Source: Ambrosia x helenae
Lineage: Eukaryota; Streptophyta; Magnoliopsida; Asterales; Asteraceae
Direction: 5' to 3'
DNA length: 64,000 nucleotides
Assembly (NCBI GenBank): GCA_030844895.1
Contig: CM061231.1
Coordinates: 84,044,706 to 84,108,705, forward strand
Made by a program: the position numbers and the translations under genes. Positions 1-10,106 of this stretch are shown piece by piece (within the stretch, counting starts at the first letter, position 1; each line of letters begins with the position of its first letter). Below the pieces are notes generated by a model. The model searched no databases, had not been told where the DNA came from, and saw only the letters and a program-made list of their open reading frames with translations.

Positions 1-166
1 GTGATGGAGAGCAACCTTCTTGTAGGGATGAAAGTAGGGATATGAAGTAGGAGGGAGATAGAGAATAGCAAGCAAAAGAAGCAAGTACTGGTTAAATCCT
101 ATGGTTATAGACTAGATTATTTCTCTAATAACCTAATTCCCTATAACCATGGCTCTGATACCAATC
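1..166 (-). mobile_element. Ty3/gypsy element, 5' untranslated start of internal region (cut by window edge)
   Basis: This is the part of a minus-strand LTR retrotransposon that follows its 5' LTR. It contains the primer binding site at 151-163 and about 150 bases of leader with no coding signal. The rest of the element (gag, pol, 3' LTR) must lie left of the window. Confidence 0.7.
151..163 (-). other. Primer binding site (initiator Met tRNA type)
   Basis: Read on the minus strand this is TGGTATCAGAGCC, the usual plant retrotransposon primer site complementary to the 3' end of initiator methionine tRNA. It lies three bases from the LTR edge, which fixes the element's orientation as minus. 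Confidence 0.85.
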
Positions 167-1677
167 TGTAACACCCCAACCGATGGCGGAAACATCGGGA
201 TGTCACGTAGTGATGATCGTTCAGTAGCTCATGGTAATAATAAATTTCATTAATTGATTTAAATAAATTACATACAATTGTTCTACAAGAATTCGTACAT
301 CAAATTGAATAAACAATGCACATATCTTCAAGCAATTCTTCAAGCAAGTAGAACCTGAAACATGTTAAGTTGAAAATATTTTGGGTCAACAAAAGTTGGT
401 GAGAATACATAGGTTTTTGAAATATGATAAATAATAATAACAATAGTTTGTACAACATTCAAAGTTGTATGATGATAGAGTATGATACCGACATGTAACA
501 ATGCGTCTTTGTACAACCAAACCTTGTGTCGACTGATGACTAACTCGCAAGTTAGTTAAATGTTATTACTGTTATCGATCATCCCTGAGTCTATGCGGGG
601 GATGGGTTTGTCAGACCTATAGCGCTATAATCTAAACAGGCGGCTTGATCATTGTTAATGATTGTACTGTGTCTTTTTGTTACAGTCAAATGATAGAATG
701 ATGATGTACTTGAATCACAAGTAAATGATAGTATAAAATATTTGAACATGTTTCACCCCAAAAATAGTGAAAATAGAGTAAAAGGGGCTATGTAAACTCA
801 CCTTAGCAAAAGTGTTATCTCTTGAAAAGTAGAATGATGGTGTTGCCCAAGTATGTCAAGTATCACCCTATAATAAGGTAATAAATAAGTCTATCTAGCC
901 TATAAATGTATACATTCTAGGGCTTCGAATTTGGGGATGAATGCTTGTTTGATTTTTATTTAAAATATTCGACAATTGAGAGAAATTTAGTAAATAACTA
1001 ACCAAAAATCTTTTTATAAGTTTTAAATCTAAGATAGTCACAAGAATGTGTTTAAAGTATAAAAATAATTTTTTATAAAATTATTTTCTTTAAAATAGAT
1101 TTTTAAATCTATTTATTACAAATTGTCAAACTTTGATTTTAATATCTTAAATATACTAAAATTAAAGAATTAACATTTTAAAAATTACGTTTCTGTTATA
1201 AATGATCAGAAATAATTTGTATAAAATTTTGGTGCAAAAATGTTAAAAATTGGATTTATTATGATTTAATTATGATTAAAACTAACAAAAATTGATTAAA
1301 AATATTAAATAAATGATTTTTCAGAAATAAAAATCATTTCTGAAAAGCTTAATGTTATAAAAACTTAGGATAATTTTTGTAGAAATTAATAAGATCGTTT
1401 TGATATTTTAATAGATTTTTATAAATATAATAGTACAAAATTGATTTAATTATTATAAATATTAAATAATTAAATTTCAGAAAACTAAAAATTGTGAGTG
1501 AAACTTTTTCATCAGATTTACTTAAAATAATTTTTTGTAAAATTTATAGAAATCGTTTTGTCAATTAAAAGAATTTTTCTTATAAATTTGGTAAGTAAAA
1601 GAATTAAAAGAAATTTCATTATTTAATTCTAAGTAGTGTTTAAATAAAATACAAATTGAGTTATATACGTTCTCAGG

Positions 1678-1760
1678 GTCCAGACCAGTTGGTCTGGGCT
1701 TGTGATTATAAGGCTTAGGAAAACAAGAGATCACGGGTTCGAGTCTGGTTAGAACCGGTT
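1678..1760 (+). repeat. tRNA-like module inside LTR A (A-box and B-box words)
   Basis: A segment resembling an A box (GACCAGTTGGTCTGG) is followed about 50 bases later by GGGTTCGAGTCTGG, which matches the Pol III B box except at one position. The spacing is tRNA-like. No cloverleaf or anticodon arm could be assigned, so I do not call a tRNA gene. Confidence 0.4.
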
Positions 1761-1800
1761 TTTGGATGCTTTTATCTGTTTCATTTGTTTTTAAAATAAA

Positions 1801-1887
1801 AATGGTGGATGTGGGATTCGAACCAAGGCCCTAGAGCCGGTCCAAAGTTTAACATAACCAAGGGAAACCAACTGATCTACCATCAGT
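1801..1887 (-). repeat. tRNA-like module on minus strand inside LTR A
   Basis: On the minus strand the words TGGTAGATCAGTTGGTTT (A-box-like) and GGTTCGAATCCCAC (perfect B box) are separated by about 45 bases, as in a tRNA. It lies about 40 bases from the plus-strand module and points the opposite way. Confidence 0.45.
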
Positions 1888-2519
1888 TTTGTGTTAGAAC
1901 TTGTTTCCAATTGTTTTTAAATGGATACGTGACATCTTCATCTTCCCCAAACAAGACCCTAAGAACCCTAACCATCAAACCCAAACAATTGACCACGAAA
2001 TGGATTCATTTAACAAACGAAACCATGGGGCTTTTAATACCCATCAATAGGCGATCCTAAAACATGTAAGAATTTGAATTATCACGTACCGAAGGATGGT
2101 GAAAACTGAGCACGAGTCGCGTCCCTTAGAGGCTTCAAAACACGAATTTGCAGCGATTGATAGATGGGTATGATGTAGGGGTTTTGTTAATCGTTCCTTT
2201 CAGTGGTTGTGTGCGAGCTTAATCGAATTATTAACGGGTATTTATACAGATTTTAATCATATTCGTTTGGAAAGCTTATTAATGGTGTTTAAATCACAAT
2301 TCAAAACTTTTAAATACGCGTGACGTTAAATTAGGAAAGGGAGAGGTGATTTATGGTGCGTATAATCCGGAATTGACTTCTGAATACAGACGCGTTGATT
2401 CAGATCGTTGATTATGGATTTATTTGTGTGGGTGGCGTGCAGCGAAGGGTTGAGGAACAACCCACATCTGTTTCTGTTAGAAGGTGATTTATAAAATGAA
2501 TTCCAGTTTAAAATCAACA

Positions 2520-2603
2520 ATGCATAGTTGGCAAAGTGGTTGGTGTGGCATGTGATGAGATTTAGACCCGGGGACTCGGGTTCGATTCACGCGAGCAGCA
2601 AAA
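2520..2603 (+). repeat. Third tRNA-like module inside LTR A
   Basis: TTGGCAAAGTGGTTGG (A-box-like) is followed about 35 bases later by GGGTTCGATTCACG (B-box-like), then an A-rich stretch. It lies near the outer end of the LTR. The homologous place in the other family-A LTR (24722-24797) also carries such a module. Confidence 0.4.
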
Positions 2604-2746
2604 ATTTCTTTTCTTTTTAATAAAGGGGAGTAGTGGGCCGCCCAGCAGTTGGGCCTATGGCCTGGGCTCAGGTTTGGGCTCAAGGAGTGTTTATTGTATT
2701 TTGTGGGCTTGGTTTAGTCAAGAATCTTGACAAACATTAAATGAAA

Positions 2747-2791
2747 TCTGATTTTTTTTTTTTTATAATTATTATTATTATTATTATTACA
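2747..2791. repeat. Poly-T and (ATT)n microsatellite
   Basis: A run of T is followed by about eight ATT units, inside the LTR near its outer end. Confidence 0.9.
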
Positions 2792-2867
2792 CCAATATAT
2801 ATATGTAAGTTGGATGGTAAAAACTTAGGCATAATATAGAATTTGGGGAAAATTTCGCGATGTTACA

Positions 2868-2906
2868 CATACCTCTCACATTCCAAACCAAAGGATTAAT
2901 CTTCAT
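2868..2906 (-). pseudogene. LINE ORF2 N-terminal stub (endonuclease/reverse transcriptase), cut by LTR insertion
   Basis: The reading frame starts with an ATG at 2906-2904 and encodes Asn-Pro-Leu-Val-Trp-Asn-Val-Arg-Gly-Met, the typical opening of the apurinic-type endonuclease domain of plant LINE ORF2. The ATG overlaps the ORF1 stop by 11 bases (ATGAAGATTAA), so ORF2 was probably reached by termination-reinitiation or another coupled mechanism. Only 13 codons remain before the Ty3 LTR. The missing part would lie left of the LTR-flanked element, outside the window. Confidence 0.75.
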
Positions 2907-5787
2907 TAATAACCGTATCAACACTCATAGGACCTTCCATTTCAGAAGATCCCTCCCCATCACCAGACTTAGCCTTCTCAGCCTCAACCAGCTTCTCATA
3001 CATAATCTTATCCCATTGCTCAAAAAACACTTTAATTTGTCCAATATTCCATTTCTTCATAACATCATTGGAAGGACATTTTTTATTAATCACATAGTGA
3101 GCAACTTCATTAAATTGATCTTTGCTCATTTTAAAATACCCAGAATGAATATTAACTTTAGTCTGCACTTTAGAAACATCCTCAGACAACTTAACCTCCA
3201 CATTATTCCCATCCATCTTCTTATCTTCAGAATTCTGCTTCTCCTCAATACTCACCTCCCCACCCATATTCTTCCTTAAACCAGCCATCCTACTAGACTC
3301 AACCCCAACATTCTTAGTCCCACCTGCAGTCTTCCCCTTAACACTCCTATCCAAAGAACTCTTATCCTCATAAATCCCACTACAAAGATCTTCATTTAAC
3401 ACAGCAAAAGTGTTTTTTAAATTGATACTATTATTATCATTATTCTTTTTATTATCATTATTCTTTTTATTATCATTATTCTTCTTATTATCATTCTTAC
3501 TCACCCATTGTTTCTTCACACTCACATTCCCTTGTCCCCTATTCCCCCAGCAAACCCACTTTGATTCCCCTGTCCTCTAATCCCTCCATTTCTTCCATTA
3601 AAACCACCCCCTGATTTCTCTCCCCCCCACTTCCCTGAAAACCATTCCCTCCACTCCCCTTATTAATTACCACCCTATTATTCTTTCCCACAACTTGGCA
3701 CCCTTCATAGTCAAAACTAGAAACAGGACCCTCTGATAGACTAGCCTGATAAAGATCCTTCAAAAGCTGTTCAGTTCTCCCAGCAACTTCCTCATCAGAT
3801 AATTCGGTTCTCTTGCAACTTTCAAAATCATGCCCAAACACTTTACATGCAGAACATTTTTTAATCTTCACTTGATACTCAACTTTTACCTTCTGAATAA
3901 AAGCTTCTTTACCCACCTCAGCTGGATAATATGCATTCACAAAATCTGGTAAAACCTTATCAGCTTTAACTTCCACTAATACTCTAGCAAATCCTGCCCT
4001 ACCCTCTTTCTTATTACATCTCATAGAGTAACCCTATCTAACATTAAAGGGTCCCCAATGCAGCTCATCATACTACTAAGACTCTCCCTATTCCACAACT
4101 CCATTGGCATATTTGGGATAGTGACCCAAATAGGAATAGAACTAGGCTCAACTTTCTCAAGATTCAACCCAACTTCCCACTTCCTAATACATAATGGTAT
4201 ATTATTAATCAGCCAAGGACCCTGATTAATAGTTTCCATCATACCATGTTCACTTTTGAATTTGAAAAAGAAAATGCCACTGCCATTGGAGGACACTTCA
4301 ACTAATCCAAATTTCTTCCACATTCTAAACAGATGGTATCTAGCCATACCAATGGATATAAATTGCCCAATGCTATAACCATATAGATATGTACTGTAAG
4401 CTACTCTAGCTTCCACCAACTTTTCTGTCTTAATCACTGCAACAGTATCCCCAGATTCAAGAACTTTTGGAGGAATAAAGACCATTTTGGTTTCCAAGAC
4501 TTCATTCAGCTTATCCTTTGCAATTTCTGCAAAAGAAGCTGTTGGTTTCATAGCACTATTCCCAGATACCCCATCTTTAGAAGCTTTAAACACAACTTCT
4601 CCAGTGACCTGTCCAGTATGTAAGATGGATCTAGCAGCAGGTTTTAATTTACCAATAAAAGGCAAGTCCTCCTTGGTCACCTTATAAGAACTCATCTTAT
4701 CAGATTCCAGCTTGATCAACTTCTTCATTGAAGGTGTTTTCAAAATACCTCTCCAAGGCAGTCTACTAACAGACTCCCTCTTCTTACTCTTCTCCTCACC
4801 AACATCATCCATCTCCTCCAAATCAGAATTACCAGTCCCCTTATCTTCACTAATATTCTTACCCTTTAGTTCAACAACATCAGCACCCTTCTTTTCAATA
4901 TCCTTTTCCTCCATCTTTGTTACACTACCACTCCCCTCCAACACTATAGTACCCTCATCATTCACAATGACCCTACTACCAGCACCAGGACTAGAAGAGA
5001 ACTGAGGATTAGTCACTGATAACTGAAATCTCAACTCATTAGCCTTCCCCTCATCCATACCCTTATTCTTTTTACCAAGTAACAATTTAACAGGGCCAAC
5101 ATTTTTGTTCCCCTCACTCACCCCAGCCATCAAATCCTAAACAGTAACAACTTCAGGTAAATTCTCTTCACAATTATTCAACCCTGTCTCAACCTCAGAT
5201 CTAACATAAGTCCCTTCACCCCATAACACCTTCCTAGTCTTCACATTAGCACCCTCATACCTAACAGATCTTTTTTTCCTCTTATCCATATACACAAAAT
5301 TCACCTCCAAGCCTTTATCAAACACATTAGAATTAACATCAGCTTGCAAAAACTTACCACCCCTACCCCCTTCTTTCATCATCACATCACTGTCCCCAGA
5401 ACAGACAGACATAGTACCACCATACCCTAACCTTCCCAAAAAACCAGCAACCACTTCCATAATAAGCCCATACCGTCTAGAAAGTTTCTTATCAAACAAC
5501 AAATCCCTACCAGCAATTTCATCATTAACTAAACGATTAACCTCCTCCAATTTCCCCATCCCAGCAAGCTTAAATAGATCAATCTATTCAGTAATAATTC
5601 TCTGCTTCCAATTATCCCCAAACATCGTTTTAAACAGACATACTACATCAGAACTTAAAATAAGAGAATCCTGCTTACCTAAACCAGATTTACTCAGAGT
5701 AACCTGCTCAGGAATCCTCATACTCTCATCCACAGCAGACTTATTCGGAGGGGGGTCCGGCACCGGAACCCTAGTAGGAGAACTCAT
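2896..5787 (-). pseudogene. LINE ORF1 (DUF4283 plus zinc-knuckle RNA-binding protein), broken
   Basis: ORF1 proteins of plant LINEs bind the element's RNA in the ribonucleoprotein. The probable start is the ATG at 5787. The DUF4283 region is read at about 4050-4700 (with a Gly-Pro-Trp core), followed by a CCHC knuckle of the form Cys-x2-Cys-x4-His-x4-Cys at about 3825-3870. A tail rich in Asn/Lys repeats (about 3430-3500) precedes the C-terminus. The frame is broken by in-frame TAG codons at 5584-5586 and 5137-5139 and by 1-base frameshifts near 4025 and 3540. The pieces are otherwise long and recognisable, so decay is moderate. The last bases overlap the ORF2 start. Confidence 0.8.
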
Positions 5788-5989
5788 GATCCAATTAGAA
5801 GAACAGGAACCGTGAACTGTGAAGATTCCAATTGTTACAAACAATTGGAACAGTTAAACACGATGAAGAAGAAAGAACAAAGAAGGAAAATAGGGTTTAG
5901 AAGAGGCGGGAAAGAAAAAACGAAGAAGAAAACACTGTAATCGCCTGAATCGCCCAATTACAGAGAGAAACCCCAGTTTCGTCGTTTTG

Positions 5990-7567
5990 AGTTGGATGTC
6001 TTTACCAAGAGCTACCACTGAATATGAAAAAGGTCTTAACGAATTTCTTGATTTTATCTTTTCTACTGAGGGTAAAAATGGTCAAATATCATGTCCTTGT
6101 ATTGATTGCGGAAATCAAATATGGGTTGATCAGGAGGAGGCTAGAACGCATGTGCAATGTGTCGGGTTTATCAAAGGCTACGAAATTGCACCTTTGATTT
6201 CCAAACCATGTGATACTCCTATGTTGGATGCTGAAGATGACATGCAAGGGTTGGTTCATGATGCCTTCCACGGGTTTGGTGATAACATACATGAAAATGA
6301 AATAGGAACACAAAATGAAAGTTCAAGTATGCCAAACACAAATGCAAAAAAGTTTTATAAAGTGTTGGAAGATGCAAAGAAAGAACTATATCCGTGGTGT
6401 AAAAAGTTCTCGGTTCTTTCATTTATCATTAGATTATTTCATAGTAAGTGTATTGGGAAATGTAATGACAAGGGTTTCAGCATGATGCTTGATACACTGA
6501 GGGAAGCCTTCCCGGATGCTTCTATACCGAAGTCATTGTATGACCTAAGGAACATAATAAGAGAGCTAGGACTTGGTTATGAGTGATGCATGTCCTAATA
6601 ATTGTATGCTGCACTGGAAAGAAAACAGTAAGAAAACAGAATGTGATGTATGTCATACATCAAGGTATAAAGCAAGTGAAAATGATTATGACGATGAGTC
6701 AACCATACCTGATACAAATAAGAAGACTAAGAAGATTGGAGCAAAGCTTTTGCGTCATTTTCCGCTCATACCATGGTTTCAAAGGTTGTTTATGTCATCT
6801 AAAACTGCTGCCTCCATGAGATGGCATCAAGAGAGTCGCACGAAAGATGGATACTTGAGACATCCTACAGATTCCCCGGCTTGGAAAACATTTGATTTTA
6901 ATTATCCTGATTTTTCCAATGAATCTCGTAATGTCAGGCTCGGCTTAGCGAGCGATGGGTTTAACCCTTTTGGAACAATGAGTGTTTCTCATAGTACATG
7001 GCCTGTTGTTTTGATGCCATATAATCTACCTCGTTGGATGTGCATGAAACAACCTTACTTCATGCTATCTTTACTTATACCTGGCCCATATGCTCCTGGG
7101 AATAAAATAAATGTTTATCTGGAACCGTTAGTGGCTGAGCTACAGGAGTTATGGGTTAATGGAGTAGAGACTTATGATGCATCGACAAAGAGTAACTTTC
7201 AGATGCGTGCTTCTTTGTTATGGACGATAAGTGACTTTCCCGCTTATGCGAATTTATCCGGATGGAGCACCAAAGGTAAACTTGCATGCCCTTGCTGCCA
7301 TAAGCAAACAAAATCACAAAGGTTAACTCATTGCAAAAAATATTGGTTCATGGGACATCGTCGATATTTTCCAAGTGATCATGCTTTTCGAAAAGATAAG
7401 AAGTCTTTTGACGGCACAGAAGAAAAGGATAGGCAACCACATGGCTTAACAGGGTCAGAAGTACTTGATGAGCTAAATGGTTTTGAAATTAAATTTGGAA
7501 AACTTGTGAACACCAACCCTAATCTACCATTTAACTGGAAGAAGATAAGTATTTTTTTTTGAGTTAC
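5990..7567 (+). pseudogene. CACTA-1 TNP2-type transposase, N-terminal part
   Basis: The block starts inside the Transpos_assoc domain (Ser-Trp-Met-Ser-Leu-Pro) with its Cys motif (Cys-Pro-Cys-Ile-Asp-Cys, about 6091-6108) and continues through Transposase_21 up to a Phe-Phe-Glu-Leu-Pro-Tyr-Trp-like motif cut by CACTA-2 at 7568. A frameshift near 6582 (Gly-Tyr-Glu then shifted frame) separates two long open stretches, 5987-6586 and 6573-7562. The first codons are missing because of the LINE insertion. The same domains are intact in the CACTA-2 transposase on the other strand, which makes the assignment easy. It is a dead fragment. Confidence 0.88.
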
Positions 7568-7830
7568 CACTACTAGAAAAAAGCCCTTTCTTGACGCGCA
7601 TTGCGCGTCATGAAAGGGTGTTTATGACACGCAAAAGAACGTCATTATAGGCATCGTCATAAAAATAATATGACATGCAGGCGCGTGTCATCTTTTAATG
7701 ACACGCATTAATGACACGCATTCATGACACGCATTCATGACACGCATTCATGACACGCATTCATGACACGCATTCATGACACGCGTTTTTGACACTACCT
7801 TATGACATTCAGTTTGCGTGTCATTATTTT
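7568..7830. repeat. CACTA-2 left terminal inverted repeat and subterminal repeats
   Basis: After the CACTACTAG terminus come inverted GCGCGTCA/TGACGCGC words and seven head-to-tail 13-bp units ATGACACGCATTC/A at 7698-7788. Such subterminal repeats are where CACTA transposases bind. The GACACGC core recurs in both orientations at the right end. Confidence 0.85.
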
Positions 7831-8066
7831 TTTTCCAAAAAAAAAAATTAATTACGTATATATTATTAATAATTGATGCTGATTCTTTTATAATAACCTG
7901 CTCTAATAAGCTACAAATCAATAAATTTCCCCATAATAATATGCATATATTATATATACCAAAAAACCATTACAATATAAGTATTTGTCGATTTCTACGA
8001 CAAGTATTAAATGGTTACAAAAATATCGTGTCAATAAATTACGTTGTCTAGACTTTAAAATACGGA

Positions 8067-10058
8067 TCACTTGAAAATAAAGGTTGCTACATAACTTGAC
8101 CATTCTTCACGAATGGCATCCATATCCGCATCCGTATAAGCTTCTACTCCTCCCCCAACCTGAAACAACAATTAAATTAATAAGATGAAAATGTTAAGGT
8201 TCGCGATGGTTTAGTTTCAAGAAAACAAAGGCCGCTAAAATTTGCCTCGATCAACTTACATTATCTAATATTTCAAGTCCGCCCTGAACAATCTCTTTCA
8301 TGAATTTCATGATATAATAACCGCACTCCGTACTTCCTGGCTGCATTGGACACTGCGCAATAAAAAAATTACAATTGACTATTAACATTCCTAAGGCTAC
8401 AACAATTGATTTTTAACTATCTAGAATAAGTCTTATGGGTTAACAATTATGTCTAGATTTATATAACAGTAAGTCTCATGGGTTAACAATTATGTCTAAA
8501 TTCATAAGCTTAGACAAGCAAATAATGCAGCCTAAATTAACATTAAAAAGAAAAATTAAGTGCTCACCTTGGTGTTGACCCATTTGAGTCTAACCCTTTT
8601 GCCGGTAGCATTTTGTGCAGCATACATGGCCATCGCCCTATTTAAAAATAAGATGTATATTAAACCCTTTTGCCGGTAGCATTTTCAAACCCAACATACA
8701 CGACATTTACTTACGTATCAAGAATTTGTCGCAACGGCTCAAAGACATTCGCAGGGCCTACAGAATCGAGATAATAACACCTTTCTTCTTTCAGGTCAAG
8801 GACTGCCAGTACCCAATGGTTTCTACAAAACCAAAAATGAAACTTCCGTCATAGTACAAGTTCTTATATAGTCCTCATACCAACAAAACATCAAAAAGAA
8901 AGAATGTTCATAAACTTATAATCAAGTATCAGAAACTTTCAGTTTCTTACGCCGTTTACGAACAATTATTTAATTGGGAAATCATACCCGGGATTGTAGG
9001 GAATTAAGATTTTGTCCTTGCTCTTTCTCTGTAATAAACGATCTACAATCGCTCTACTTGCATGCTCGATATTATGTTGGGATTTGGGTTTGCGGTCAGA
9101 TGGCGAGATTATAGCCGGGTTCGCAAAACAAATTCCATGATCCGGTTTTTGGCCACTCTTTATTTGCGAATCCAATAACCTGTTAACATACAAAATAACC
9201 GAATCGATATTGTGTTTTACGAACAATTATTTAGACTAAACTTAATCACTTACAAAATATAAGAACTGATTACACCACCGCTCAGCTCATTCATTGTAAA
9301 AATGGCTTCAAAATCATCCCAAGATACATACGTGAAACTCTCATGCCCAAATACATCCTCATCAAATGGCATTCTCATAGACTCCTGCTTTTTAAGCTGT
9401 CCATCAACTATGTGGGCAGCCATCATCAAAGGCCCACTCATCTCTATTCTAACCCTTTCCTTCCTTTGTGCTCTAGTCGTCCTTCTTTTTCCTACATCCT
9501 CAACAACTTGCATTTTGCCTTTGATATGTTTCTTGCTTTCTTTTTTTTCACCATGTTCATTTTCATTATCTATTTTGTATTCATAGTTAGCTTTATGAAC
9601 ATTTTCATTTTCTTGTTTGTATTCCTTAGCAACTTCTCTTTCTTTTTTGTTTTCCTCAGCATCTTCCCTGGGCCGTTTCTTTTCTTTCTGTATTTGATTT
9701 TTGTCTTTATCAGCCGGTTGTATCTTTTGTTTCGCCACCGCTTTTTCCTACAAATGAAAATAAATAACTTCTTTAAATTATATACATCGTGAATATATGC
9801 ATTAAATATATGTACATATTATTACCAAGTCACAACAACGAATGACAAGATGACTCGGCCAACTTAAGATGTGCCCAACCGCTTCTTTAACCGTCTCAAC
9901 AAACTCATCTTCTAGTGGATTAGGTACTTTAGCTTCTTGTTGTAAAGCTATGTCCACCATAACTTCAACAAACTCCTCTTCATATGCATCCCTGATTATG
10001 GTTCCGTTGGCGACAATATTTGAGGGAACGCCAATTGCTAGAAAACAAGCATCATCCT

Positions 10059-10106
<48 letters not shown>

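Larger units (their letters stand above)
167..2867 (-). mobile_element. 5' LTR of a minus-strand Ty3/gypsy retrotransposon (family A)
   Basis: The segment has TG...CA ends with a short terminal inverted repeat, TGTAACA at 167 and TGTTACA at 2861-2867, and abuts a Met-tRNA primer site. At about 2.7 kb it is a long LTR, AT-rich, without long ORFs. A second copy of the family is the solo LTR at 22484-24968; the two align from the TGTAACACCCCAACC end through the AT-rich middle and diverge most around their tRNA-like modules. It cuts the LINE ORF2 at 2868. The expected 5-bp TSD (catac at 2868-2872) would have its partner outside the window. Confidence 0.85.
2868..5988 (-). mobile_element. L1-like LINE, 5' half (5' UTR, ORF1, first codons of ORF2)
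   Basis: A non-LTR retrotransposon on the minus strand. From right to left it has a CT-rich 5' UTR (about 5788-5988), a broken ORF1 with a DUF4283 domain and zinc knuckle, and the first codons of ORF2, where the family-A Ty3 element interrupts it. The right edge is placed where the sequence turns into CACTA-1 transposase (Ser-Trp-Met-Ser-Leu-Pro-Arg starts about 5990). The presence of the 5' UTR suggests it was not 5' truncated. The TSD cannot be checked because its other end is outside the window. Confidence 0.8.

Noticed and set aside
7565..7567. A 3-bp TSD for CACTA-2
   Set aside because: The left flank ends TAC and the right flank begins TAT; the right terminus has lost its last G, so no confident duplication can be stated.
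7698..7788. CRISPR-like regular repeats
   Set aside because: Head-to-tail 13-bp units without spacers at a CACTA end; these are subterminal transposase-binding type repeats in a plant genome.
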